Shown piece by piece: positions 1-6,746 of a stretch of 9,030 nucleotides of DNA (positions are counted from its first letter, which is position 1; each line of letters opens with the position of its first letter). The notes beneath the pieces are model-generated. The model made no database searches. It was not told where the DNA came from and was given only the letters and a program-made list of their open reading frames with translations. Both the position numbers and the translations under genes were made by a program. The stretch lies in contig JAGOCV010000159.1 in assembly GCA_017998575.1 (NCBI GenBank), forward strand, positions 1 through 9,030, in the 5' to 3' direction. The stretch comes from Burkholderiaceae bacterium (GTDB lineage Bacteria; Pseudomonadota; Gammaproteobacteria; Burkholderiales; Burkholderiaceae).

Positions 1-638
1 AGGAACCATTCCTCCAGGCTGGGCTGGCGGTTGTTGCCGAAGCCGGTGGTCACGTGGCTGAGCGACATGTACTGCTCCAGCGTGAGACTCTCGCCCACCT
101 GCGTGTTGCCGGCCCACACCACGCAGCTGTAGCCCTCGGCGTAGAGCGCCTCGCTGGGGTGGCCGGCCGCCAGGAACTGGCGCGGCATGATGAGCATGTC
201 GACCTCGCCGCGTTCGATGCCGTCCTGCACGTCGTCCCACGGCATGATGATTTCCAGCGTCACGCCGGGCGCCTCCTGTCCCATGCGGCGCGCGGCCTCG
301 GCCAGCACCACGCTGATCGGATAGTCGGACGCGGTCACGCGGAAATGCCGTTCGCTGGTGGCCGGGTCGAACCCGGGCTGCACGGCGATGGTGGACTGGA
401 TCGTCAGCAGCACGTCACGCACCGGCTTCTGCAATTCCTCGGCCTTGGGCGTCAGCCGCATGGTGCGGCCCACCTGCATCAGCAGCGGATCGCCGAAGTA
501 GTCGCGCAGCCGCGCGAGCACACCGCTGGTGGCCGACTGGCTCAGGCTGAGCTTGTGGCCGGCGCGGGTGATGTTCTTTTCGGTGAGCAGCGCGTCCAGC
601 GCCACCAGCAGGTTGAGGTCGAGTCGATTCAGGCGCAT
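1..638 (-). CDS. NodD-like LysR-family transcriptional regulator (3' end outside window)
   Basis: This is the N-terminal 212 codons of a LysR-type regulator; the C-terminal part lies beyond base 1. Translated from ATG 636-638 it begins MRLNRLDLNLLVALDALLTE. The winged helix-turn-helix occupies about residues 6-65, with the recognition region around SLSQSATSGVLARLR (31-45). The effector-binding domain starts near residue 95 (FRVTASDYPISVV) and includes RGEVDMLIMPRQF (143-155) and the run ending PSLEEWF. From memory these blocks match rhizobial NodD along the whole visible length (LDLNLLVALDAL, the LSQ-A-S-RLR helix, GEVDFLI, PSVEEWF), placing it in the NodD/NahR/SyrM group. Members bind DNA as dimers or tetramers and respond to aromatic inducers. 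It is divergent from the catabolic operon at 776, the usual arrangement for a LysR protein controlling its neighbour and itself. No strong Shine-Dalgarno precedes the ATG. The inducer is unknown; nothing here indicates symbiosis. Confidence 0.92.
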   Translation of the reverse strand, partial: MRLNRLDLNLLVALDALLTEKNITRAGHKLSLSQSATSGVLARLRDYFGDPLLMQVGRTMRLTPKAEELQKPVRDVLLTIQSTIAVQPGFDPATSERHFRVTASDYPISVVLAEAARRMGQEAPGVTLEIIMPWDDVQDGIERGEVDMLIMPRQFLAAGHPSEALYAEGYSCVVWAGNTQVGESLTLEQYMSLSHVTTGFGNNRQPSLEEWF

Positions 639-659
639 GCGGGCGATTGTGGGCCATCC

Positions 660-705
660 ATCGCATCAACGGATACCTCCGATCCCGAAAATCGATTTTA
701 CAGAT
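660..705. promoter_or_regulatory. nod-box-like operator: three ATC-N9-GAT modules
   Basis: Three exact ATC-N9-GAT motifs lie between the divergent genes: 660-674 (ATCGCATCAACGGAT), 682-696 (ATCCCGAAAATCGAT) and 691-705 (ATCGATTTTACAGAT). Their offsets, 22 bp and then 9 bp, match those in the rhizobial nod box as I recall its consensus. The strongly conserved core AATCRATTTTAC of that consensus is present exactly at 690-701. ATC-N9-GAT is the known recognition module of NodD and relatives and a specialised form of the LysR T-N11-A motif. The site sits 22 bp upstream of the NodD-like gene's start and about 70 bp upstream of the amidohydrolase start, so it probably serves both activation of the operon and autoregulation. 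The motifs are seen directly; binding by the adjacent regulator is inferred. Confidence 0.72.
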
Positions 706-725
706 GGATTTGGGGTTTCCAGAAT
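697..725 (+). promoter_or_regulatory. candidate sigma-70 promoter for the catabolic operon
   Basis: A -35 element TTTACA (697-702, five of six consensus bases) is followed by a 17-bp spacer and a -10 element CAGAAT (720-725, four of six). Transcription would start near 732, giving a leader of about 44 bases before ATG 776. The -35 overlaps the third ATC-N9-GAT module, the geometry expected when a LysR tetramer activates RNA polymerase from a site abutting -35. On the other strand TAAAAT (700-695) is a possible -10 for the regulator gene, but I find no good -35 for it. Confidence 0.5.
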
Positions 726-775
726 CCGCGGTCACGCCACCTCAAGGGTGGCCCACGAGACGGAGACGCGATCCC

Positions 776-1870
776 ATGCTGCTGCACACCTGCACGCCCG
801 CCTGCCCAGCCGGCTGCACCCAGGCCCCGCCCCATCCGGTGGGCCATTCCGGCCACCGCTACACGGTCGACCTGCACGCCCACGTGCTGACCCCGGCCGT
901 CGAGGCGCTGGTCAAGGGCCGCCCCGAAAAGCAGGCCGAGCCCGCCGTGATGCTGCGCACACAGGGCGAGGCGTCGGTGGCGCACAACCTCGCGCACATG
1001 CTGCCGCCCGCGCTGCGCCGCATGACGACGCTGGCCGAACGCCTGGCCGACATGGACGCGATGGGCGTGGACGTGCAGGTGCTCAGCCCCTCTCCCACGC
1101 AGTACTACTACTGGGCCGACGCCGACCTCGCGCAGGACGTGGTGCGACTGCAGAACGAACACATCGCCGCCGAGTGCGCGCGCCACCCCGATCGCCTGGC
1201 CGGCCTGGGCACGGTGGCGCTGCAGCATCCGCGCCTGGCGGCCGAGCAGCTGTCGCATGCGGTGAGCGAACTCGGGCTCAAGGGCGTGGAGATTTCGGCC
1301 AGCGTGAACGGCCGCGAGCTGGCCGACGCCTCGCTCGAACCCTTCTGGGCGCGCGCCAGCGAACTGGGCGCGCTGGTGTTCATCCACCCGCTGGGCACCT
1401 CGCTGGGCGAGCGCGTCAACCGCCATTACCTGGCCAACACCATCGGCCAGCCGCTGGAGACCACCATCGCGCTGTCGGAGCTGATCTTCGGCGGCGTGCT
1501 CGACCGGCATGCAGGCGTGAAGCTCGTCGCCGCGCACGGCGGGGGCTACCTGCCCGCCTACTTCGGCCGCAGCGGCCATGCGCACCGCGTGCGCCCTGAA
1601 GCGCAGGGCATGCAGCACGCGCCGCGCGATTACCTGCGCCGCATCTGGTTCGACACGCTGGTCTACGAGCCCGACATCGTGCGCCACCTCATCGACGTGG
1701 TGGGCGTCTCGCAGCTCGTGATCGGCACCGACTATCCCTTCGACATGGGCCACTACGACCCGCAGGGCCTGATCGACGCCGTGCCGGGCCTCTCGCGTGC
1801 CGACGCCGACGCGATCCTGGGCCTCAATGCCGCGGCCCTGCTGGGCCTGCGCGTGCCGGCCGCCGCCTGA
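776..1870 (+). CDS. ACMSD-type amidohydrolase (amidohydrolase_2 family)
   Basis: This is a 364-residue TIM-barrel metal-dependent hydrolase or decarboxylase. The expected ligands are visible: HxH in VDLHAH (H34, H36), IHPLG (H204), AAHGGG (H254) and the catalytic aspartate in GTDYPFDMG (D319). The GTDYPF block and the order of motifs fit the family of 2-amino-3-carboxymuconate-6-semialdehyde decarboxylase and gamma-resorcylate decarboxylase, which act on C-C bonds, but related proteins hydrolyse lactones or C-C bonds, so the reaction cannot be assigned. ATG 776 is preferred because GGAGA (762-766) lies 9 bases upstream; an upstream in-frame ATG at 704 falls inside the operator and promoter. 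The resulting N-terminus is odd: about 28 residues rich in Cys and His (C6, C10, C14, H20, H24, H27) precede the barrel. It is the first gene of the operon and likely cytoplasmic. Confidence is high for the family and low for the substrate. Confidence 0.9.
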   Translation: MLLHTCTPACPAGCTQAPPHPVGHSGHRYTVDLHAHVLTPAVEALVKGRPEKQAEPAVMLRTQGEASVAHNLAHMLPPALRRMTTLAERLADMDAMGVDVQVLSPSPTQYYYWADADLAQDVVRLQNEHIAAECARHPDRLAGLGTVALQHPRLAAEQLSHAVSELGLKGVEISASVNGRELADASLEPFWARASELGALVFIHPLGTSLGERVNRHYLANTIGQPLETTIALSELIFGGVLDRHAGVKLVAAHGGGYLPAYFGRSGHAHRVRPEAQGMQHAPRDYLRRIWFDTLVYEPDIVRHLIDVVGVSQLVIGTDYPFDMGHYDPQGLIDAVPGLSRADADAILGLNAAALLGLRVPAAA

Positions 1871-1895
1871 AAGCTTTCCTTCCGCCACACCATCC

Positions 1896-2924
1896 ATGGC
1901 CGACACCAAGAACCCCCTCAAAGGCTGGCAGGTCGACCGCGCCGCCATCCGCCACCTGGGCCACGACCTGCAGCGCCCCGAATGCATCCTGGCCGAACGC
2001 GACGGCACGGTGTGGGCAGCCGACGCGCGCGGCGGTGCGATGCGCATCGCGCCCGACGGCACGCAGACGCTCGTCACGCCGCGTATCGAACGCCCGCGGG
2101 CCGCGTCGGCAGGCGCCTCGTTCGACGACCGCTACGTGCAGGCCCAGGGCTCGCTGCCCAACGGCATGTGCTTTCTGGCCAACGGCGACATCCTCATCGC
2201 CAACTGGGGCACCGACCATGTGGAGGTGATGACGCGCGAGGGCACGCTGCGCACGCTGTTCACCGAAATAGACGGCAAGCCCCTGGGCAAGGCCAACTTC
2301 GTCACGCGCGACAGCAAAGGCCGCATCTGGCTCACGGTGACCACGCGCATGCAGCCGTGGACCGGATCGATCAACGCCGGCGTGCTCGACGGCTACATCG
2401 CGCTCATCGACGAGCGCGGCATCCGCATCGTGGCCGAGGGCTTCGGCGGCACGAACGAAGTGCGGCTGGACGCGAACGAAGAGTGGCTCTACGTGGTCGA
2501 GAGCAACGCACGCCGCATCTCGCGCCTGCGCATCCGTGACGACGGCTCGCTGGGCGAACGCGAGGTCTACGGCCCCTACCACCTGCCGGGCTTCCCGGAT
2601 GGCTTCGCCTTCGACGCCTGGGGCAACCTGTGGGTGACGCTGATCATGAGCGACATCCTCGTGGCGATCACGCCCGAGGGCGAGTTGCTCACGCTGCTGG
2701 ACGACTCCAATCCCGAAGCCACCGCAAAGCTCAACCAGCACTACGCCAGCCGCACGCTCACGCCCGAGATCATGGCCGCCACGCACGGCACGCTTGCGCC
2801 GTGGATGGCCAGCCTCACGTTCGGCGGGCCGGACCTGAAGACGGTCTACCTCGGCAGCCTGCGTGGCACCACCATCCCGTACTTCACCTCGCCGGTGGCC
2901 GGCCTGCCGCTGATCCATTGGTGA
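1896..2924 (+). CDS. SMP-30/gluconolactonase-like beta-propeller hydrolase
   Basis: This 342-residue protein has the repeated blade pattern of the SMP-30/gluconolactonase/LRE family, for example GTVWAADARGGAMRI (38-51), NGDILIANWG (96-105), KGRIWLT (141-147), EEWLYVVESNARRISR (195-210) and GNLWVT (243-248). Likely metal ligands, by analogy with SMP-30, are E29 (RPE), N134, N187 (GTNEV) and D235 (FPDGFAFD). Family members open lactones of sugar acids or other cyclic esters using a divalent metal, usually in the cytoplasm; no signal peptide is seen. The gene follows the amidohydrolase by 25 bp and precedes the SDR by 2 bp, so it is co-transcribed. No convincing Shine-Dalgarno precedes ATG 1896, but the codon pattern and the MADTKN start just after the previous stop make it the best choice. 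The true substrate is unknown; a lactone formed within the pathway is a reasonable inference. Confidence 0.88.
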   Translation: MADTKNPLKGWQVDRAAIRHLGHDLQRPECILAERDGTVWAADARGGAMRIAPDGTQTLVTPRIERPRAASAGASFDDRYVQAQGSLPNGMCFLANGDILIANWGTDHVEVMTREGTLRTLFTEIDGKPLGKANFVTRDSKGRIWLTVTTRMQPWTGSINAGVLDGYIALIDERGIRIVAEGFGGTNEVRLDANEEWLYVVESNARRISRLRIRDDGSLGEREVYGPYHLPGFPDGFAFDAWGNLWVTLIMSDILVAITPEGELLTLLDDSNPEATAKLNQHYASRTLTPEIMAATHGTLAPWMASLTFGGPDLKTVYLGSLRGTTIPYFTSPVAGLPLIHW

Positions 2925-2926
2925 GC

Positions 2927-3706
2927 ATGAAGATGCACCCCCTCTTCGACCTCACCGGCCAGGTGGCATTGATCACCGGTGCCAGCCGCGGCATCGGCCT
3001 GGCCAGTGCGCGCGCCCTGGCGCAGGCCGGCGCACGCGTGGTGCTGTGCAGCCACGAGGCCGCCGAGACCGAAGCCGCCGCAGCCGCGTTGCGCACCGAA
3101 GGCCTGGACGCCGCCCCGGCAATCGCCGACCTCACGCAGCGCGCCCAGGTCGATGCGCTGGTGCAACAGCTGCTGGCCTCGCACGGCCGCATCGACGTGC
3201 TGGTGTGCAACGCCGGCGCCGCACCGCACATGGGCCCGATCGCCAGCGCCAGCGATGCCGACTGGGATCTCACAATGACGCTGAACCTGCGCAGCGTGCT
3301 GTGGCTCACCTCGCCCGTCATCGCGCACATGGCCCAACACAAGAGCGGCAGCGTGGTGCTGATGTCCAGCATCGCCGGCGTGCGCGGCAACAAGGGCCTG
3401 GGCCTGTACGGCCTGTCGAAAGCGGCGCTGGCCGAACTGGCGCGCAACCTGGCCGTGGAGTGGGGCCCGCACGGCATCCGCGTCAACGCCATCTCGCCCG
3501 GCGTCGTGCGCACCGAGTTCGCCCGCCCGCTCACCGACCGGCCCGAGGTGATGGAGCGGCGCATCGCACTCACGCCCCTGCGCCGCATCGCCGAGCCCGA
3601 GGAGATCGCGGGCGCGGTGCTGTTCCTCGCATCGAAGGCCGGCGGTTTCACGACCGGCCACAACCTCATCGTCGACGGCGGCACCACCATCGGCGACGGG
3701 AATTGA
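2927..3706 (+). CDS. classical short-chain dehydrogenase/reductase (FabG-like)
   Basis: This 259-residue Rossmann-fold enzyme carries all classical SDR marks: TGASRGIG (17-24), the NAG motif (95-97), N120, the catalytic serine in MSSIAG (S148), YGLSK (Y161, K165), the PG motif after strand six (PGVVRTEF, 191-198) and a C-terminal GHNLIVDGG block typical of FabG-like enzymes. It should interconvert a hydroxyl and a carbonyl group with a nicotinamide cofactor. R21 in the glycine loop and the lack of an acidic residue after strand two (VVLCSH, 38-43) lean toward NADP(H), a weak inference. It starts 2 bases after the SMP-30 stop without its own strong ribosome site, which suggests translational coupling. 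ATG 2927 and ATG 2933 are both possible starts, two residues apart. Within the cluster it probably oxidises or reduces a hydroxy acid intermediate. Confidence 0.92.
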   Translation: MKMHPLFDLTGQVALITGASRGIGLASARALAQAGARVVLCSHEAAETEAAAAALRTEGLDAAPAIADLTQRAQVDALVQQLLASHGRIDVLVCNAGAAPHMGPIASASDADWDLTMTLNLRSVLWLTSPVIAHMAQHKSGSVVLMSSIAGVRGNKGLGLYGLSKAALAELARNLAVEWGPHGIRVNAISPGVVRTEFARPLTDRPEVMERRIALTPLRRIAEPEEIAGAVLFLASKAGGFTTGHNLIVDGGTTIGDGN

Positions 3707-3707
3707 G

Positions 3708-3779
3708 ATGACAACCCCCAGCCGGGCCGCGCATCGCCCAGATTGCTTCACTGAAACCAACCCGAGGAGACACACATGA
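3708..3779 (+). other. possible 23-codon ORF in the gap between SDR and binding protein
   Basis: An ATG begins one base after the SDR stop. It opens a 23-codon frame that fills the whole 69-bp gap and ends in a TGA overlapping the binding-protein start codon (ATGA, 3776-3779). The frame starts MTTPSRAAHR and has no recognisable domain. It could act only to carry ribosomes to the next gene, or it may be chance. The strong GAGGAGA ribosome site of the next gene lies inside it. Confidence 0.2.
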
Positions 3780-4720
3780 CGTCCATTTCCCGCCGCATCG
3801 CGCTCATCGCGGCGCCGCTCGCACTCGCCTTCGGGCTGGGCGCCGCCCACGCGCAGACCACGAAGATCGCCGTCGGCTACGTGCCGATTCCCGACCTCGC
3901 GCCGCTCTACGTCGCCAAGGAGCAGGGCTTCTTCGACAAGCGCAATCTCGACGTGACGCTGCAGACGATCCCGATCAACCCCAACATCCCGCCGGCGCTG
4001 CAATCGGATTCGATCCAGATCGGCACCGTGACGCCGTCGGTGCTGATGCAGGCCGCCGACAGCGGCCTGGCGCTCAAGGTGATCGCCGGCGGCAGCGTGC
4101 TGACGAAGGAAAGCAAGTCGCCGGTCATCATCGTGCGCAAGGGCGTGGACATCAAGACGCCGCAGGACTTCGTGGGCAAGCGCGTGGGCGTGGCCGGCTT
4201 CGGCGCCACGTTGCACGTGCTGTTCCGCAAGTGGCTGGCCGACAACGGCGTCGACGCGAAGAAGGTGAACTTCGTCGAAGTGGCCCTGCCGCAGACGCTG
4301 GACCTGATGCGCGGCGGCACCATCGACGCGGCCGTGCCGGCCGAGCCGTTTGGCGCGCGCATGCTGCAGGCCGGCGTGGGCACCGCCTACGCCTACGTCA
4401 GCGACGACTTCCCGGCCACGGGTGTGCTGCCCATCGTGTACGGCAGCACCGCGGCCTGGCTGCAGAAGAACCCGCAGGCGGCCAAGGCCTTCCGCGAGGC
4501 CATCGACGAGGCCATCGCCTTCCATGCGAAGAACCCCGACGTCTCGCGCGCCAACATGGGCAAGTACCTGCGCCTGCCGCCCGAGGTGCTGGCCACCCTG
4601 CCCGTGCCGCGCCTGGCCAGCACCGTGAGCGAGGACCATCTGCGCTTCTGGATCGACGCCATGCAGGCGCAGTCCATGCTGCGCACCAGGCTGAACCCGG
4701 CCGACTTCGTGGTGCGCTGA
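3776..4720 (+). CDS. periplasmic ABC substrate-binding protein, NMT1/SsuA-like (first copy)
   Basis: This 314-residue protein has a clear Sec signal peptide: basic residues R6-R7, a hydrophobic core from about 8 to 22, and a likely cleavage after AHA (residue 26). The mature part starts with TKIAVGYVPIPDLAPLYVAKEQGFF in broken form: TKIAVGYV (29-36), LYVAKEQGFF (43-52), QSDSIQIG, TPSVLMQ and GKRVGVAGFG. This is the pattern of the NMT1/THI5 and SsuA/TauA group, which bind small solutes such as sulfonates, pyrimidine precursors or aromatic acids in the periplasm for an ABC importer. It has its own strong ribosome site (GAGGAGA, 3764-3770, 5 bases before the ATG) and is followed after one base by the FAH-family gene. 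No permease or ATPase is next to it. A paralogue starts at 8398. The ligand is presumably the pathway substrate, an inference from position. Confidence 0.92.
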   Translation: MTSISRRIALIAAPLALAFGLGAAHAQTTKIAVGYVPIPDLAPLYVAKEQGFFDKRNLDVTLQTIPINPNIPPALQSDSIQIGTVTPSVLMQAADSGLALKVIAGGSVLTKESKSPVIIVRKGVDIKTPQDFVGKRVGVAGFGATLHVLFRKWLADNGVDAKKVNFVEVALPQTLDLMRGGTIDAAVPAEPFGARMLQAGVGTAYAYVSDDFPATGVLPIVYGSTAAWLQKNPQAAKAFREAIDEAIAFHAKNPDVSRANMGKYLRLPPEVLATLPVPRLASTVSEDHLRFWIDAMQAQSMLRTRLNPADFVVR

Positions 4721-4721
4721 G

Positions 4722-5705
4722 ATGAAGCTCGCCTCGCTCAAGAACGGCCAGCGCGACGGCCGACTGGTCGTCGTCTCGCGCGACCTCGCGCACGCGGTCG
4801 ATGCCGCGCCCGTGGCCGCCACGATGCGCGACGCCATCGAGAACTGGGCCACGGCCGAGCCGCAGCTCAGGGCGCTCTACGACGCGCTCAACGCCGGCAC
4901 TGCCGCGCGGTCCTTCGCCTTCGATGCGCGTGAAGCCATGGCGCCGCTGCCGCGCAGCCACCAGTTCGTCGACGCCTCGGCCTTCCTCAACCACGGCGAC
5001 ATCATGGAGCGCGCCTACAACCTCACGGTGAAGAAGACGCCGGGCGTGCCGATCCTGGTGCCACGCCAGGGCGACGACTTCCGCGGTCCGACGGGCGACT
5101 ACGAGTTCCCGGCCGAGGCCGACCAATGCGACTTCGAGGGCGAGTTCGCCGTCATCACCGACGACGTGCCGATGGGCACCCCGGCCGTCGAAGCCGGGCG
5201 GCACATCAAGCTCGTCACCATCCTCAACGACGTGAGCATGCGCGGCCACCTCACGCGCGAGCTGCAGATGGGCTTCGGCCTGCTGCTGGCCAAGCCCGCC
5301 ACCGTGTTCGCGCCCGTGGCCGTCACGCCCGACGAACTGGGCGGCGCGTGGAAGGACGGCCGCGTGCACCTGGACATGAAGGTAACGCGCAACGGCGAAT
5401 GGTTCGGCCATCCCAACGGCCGCGAGATGGACTGGGGCTTCGGCGAGATGATCGCGCACATGGCCTACAACCGCCGCCTGGGCGCGGGCTTCGTGCTGGG
5501 ATCGGGCACGGTGTCCAACAAGGATCACCGCACGGTGGGCTCGGCCTGCCTGGCCGAGCGCCGCGCGATCGAGACCATCGACAGCGGCGCGGCCACCACC
5601 GGCTTCATGCGCTTTGGCGAGACGCTGCGTTTCGACGCGGTGGATGCGCGGGGCCAGTCGGTGTTCGGCGCGATCGACTTCCGCTTCGTCGCGGCCCGGC
5701 GATGA
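4722..5705 (+). CDS. fumarylacetoacetate hydrolase family enzyme
   Basis: This 327-residue protein has an N-terminal domain of about 75 residues followed by the FAH fold. Visible marks are LPRSHQFVDASAFLNH (76-91), the metal-binding glutamates in DFEGEFAV (E139, E141), the aspartate in TILNDVSMR (D170), KPATVFAPVAVTPDE (191-205) and GSGTVSNKD (260-268) near the C-terminus. Its overall plan matches the short bacterial fumarylacetoacetases of Burkholderiales, which begin MKLA followed by a DGxxDGxLVVVSRDL-like run. The family cleaves or decarboxylates acylpyruvate-like beta-diketo acids with Mg or Mn. The exact reaction is not readable: besides fumarylacetoacetate, relatives act on acylpyruvates, 2-hydroxyhepta-dienedioates and sugar-derived keto acids. 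There is no homogentisate dioxygenase gene here, so ordinary tyrosine breakdown is unlikely. The start lies one base after the binding-protein stop, and the stop overlaps the next start (ATGA at 5702). Confidence 0.9.
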   Translation: MKLASLKNGQRDGRLVVVSRDLAHAVDAAPVAATMRDAIENWATAEPQLRALYDALNAGTAARSFAFDAREAMAPLPRSHQFVDASAFLNHGDIMERAYNLTVKKTPGVPILVPRQGDDFRGPTGDYEFPAEADQCDFEGEFAVITDDVPMGTPAVEAGRHIKLVTILNDVSMRGHLTRELQMGFGLLLAKPATVFAPVAVTPDELGGAWKDGRVHLDMKVTRNGEWFGHPNGREMDWGFGEMIAHMAYNRRLGAGFVLGSGTVSNKDHRTVGSACLAERRAIETIDSGAATTGFMRFGETLRFDAVDARGQSVFGAIDFRFVAARR

Positions 5706-6679
5706 AGGTGCTCGTCACCGGCGCGGCCGGTTTCGTGGGCAGCGCACTGGCCGCGCGCATCGCGGGCGACGCCCGGGCGCTCGGCCACCCGGTGGATGTG
5801 CTGCTGCTGGCCGATGCACGGCGGCCGGATGACGCGGACGCAGTGGACGGCGCTGCAGTGCGGTGGCTTGCGGGCGACCTGGCCGACACCGCCTACGTCG
5901 ATGCGCTGGCTGCGCAGCGACCCGATGTCGTCTTCCACCTGGCCAGCGTGCCCGGCGGCGCGGCCGAGCGCGACCCCGTACTGGGCACGGCCGTCAACCT
6001 GCACGGCAGTGTGCGGCTGATCGAGCAACTGGCCGAGGCCGGCACGCCGCCGGTGTTCGTGTTCACCAGCACCGTCGCCGTCTACGGCGCGCCGCTGCCG
6101 GCGCAGATGGACGAGACCACGGCCACCGCGCCACTCACCAGCTACGCCGCGCACAAGCTCATGACCGAGTACCTGCTGGCCGACCTGTCGCGGCGCGGCC
6201 GGCTCGATGCGCGCACCGTGCGCCTGCCCGGCATCGTGGCGCGGCCGCCGCAGGCGGGCGGCCATGTGTCAGCTTTCATGAGCGACGTGATGCACCGCCT
6301 GGCCGCGGGCCAGCCCTTCACCTGCCCCGTGTCGCGGGACGCGACATGCTGGTGGATGTCGGTGGAGCGCTGCGTCGACAACCTGCTGCTGGCCGCGCGC
6401 CTGCCCGCCGGCCCGCTCGAATCGCTGGGCCGCGGCACGGCGGCGCGGACCTGGACGCTGCCGGTGCTGCGCGCCTCCATGGGCGAGCTGGTCGATGCGC
6501 TCGCGCGCCGATTCGGTGACGACCGCCAGGCGCTCGTCACCTGGGCGCCGCAAGAGGCGGTGCAGGCGCAGTTCGGCCGCCTGCCGCCGCTGTCCACGCC
6601 CACGGCACGCGCGCTCGGCTTCGCCGACGATGGCGATCTCGACCAGCTCATCGCGCGCGCGCTGCCGCACGGCGGCTGA
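5702..6679 (+). CDS. NAD-dependent epimerase/dehydrogenase, extended SDR (D-erythronate dehydrogenase-like)
   Basis: This 325-residue extended SDR has the nucleotide loop TGAAGFVG (6-13), an acidic residue after strand two (LLLADARR, D38) that favours NAD, FHLASVPGG (78-86), FTSTVAVYG (121-129, catalytic Ser/Thr) and the active-site pair Y148 and K152 in YAAHK. The C-terminal part contains CWWMSVERCVDNLL (216-229) and TLPVLRASMGELVDAL (252-267). I associate that combination with the D-erythronate dehydrogenase (DenD) branch of the Gne-like extended SDRs, which oxidise four-carbon sugar acids at C2. That sub-assignment comes from memory of the motifs and is moderate. Usual DenD partners (a four-carbon acid sugar kinase and a DenI/OtnI-type isomerase) are absent, so the substrate here may differ. 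The start codon overlaps the FAH stop by four bases, so the two proteins are probably made together. Confidence 0.85.
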   Translation: MKVLVTGAAGFVGSALAARIAGDARALGHPVDVLLLADARRPDDADAVDGAAVRWLAGDLADTAYVDALAAQRPDVVFHLASVPGGAAERDPVLGTAVNLHGSVRLIEQLAEAGTPPVFVFTSTVAVYGAPLPAQMDETTATAPLTSYAAHKLMTEYLLADLSRRGRLDARTVRLPGIVARPPQAGGHVSAFMSDVMHRLAAGQPFTCPVSRDATCWWMSVERCVDNLLLAARLPAGPLESLGRGTAARTWTLPVLRASMGELVDALARRFGDDRQALVTWAPQEAVQAQFGRLPPLSTPTARALGFADDGDLDQLIARALPHGG

Positions 6680-6746
6680 AGCCACCCGCGCGCGTGCCCC
6701 TGCGCACAGACTCCTCCATATCCGAACCACACAACAGGAGACCCCC
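6680..6746 (+). other. 67-bp gap inside the operon, no clear signal
   Basis: The gap between the epimerase and cyclase genes holds a strong Shine-Dalgarno (CAGGAGA) near its end. I see no convincing promoter, no T-tract terminator and no further gene, so read-through transcription is the simplest view. Confidence 0.5.

Noticed and set aside
54..890. Plus-strand open frame over the LysR gene
   Set aside because: It is the antisense shadow of the LysR coding sequence, crosses the regulatory gap and shows no recognisable protein family.
698..2077. Minus-strand open frame of 459 codons opposite the amidohydrolase
   Set aside because: Low-complexity His/Arg/Gly-rich composition, no motif, and it would run through the operator region; the plus-strand gene has the full metal-site signature.
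2846..4852. Very long minus-strand open frame (668 codons) under the SDR and binding-protein genes
   Set aside because: It is antisense to two genes with complete, recognisable motifs. It is Arg/His/Gly/Ala-rich with no domain, as expected from stop-codon scarcity in G+C-rich DNA.
5126..5701. Upstream extension of the epimerase frame into the FAH gene
   Set aside because: The extension is Arg-rich out-of-frame translation of the FAH gene; the Rossmann motif begins immediately after ATG 5702, so the protein starts there.
4722..5705. Ordinary tyrosine or homogentisate catabolism, based on the FAH-family enzyme
   Set aside because: No homogentisate dioxygenase or maleylacetoacetate isomerase is present and the neighbours belong to different chemistry.
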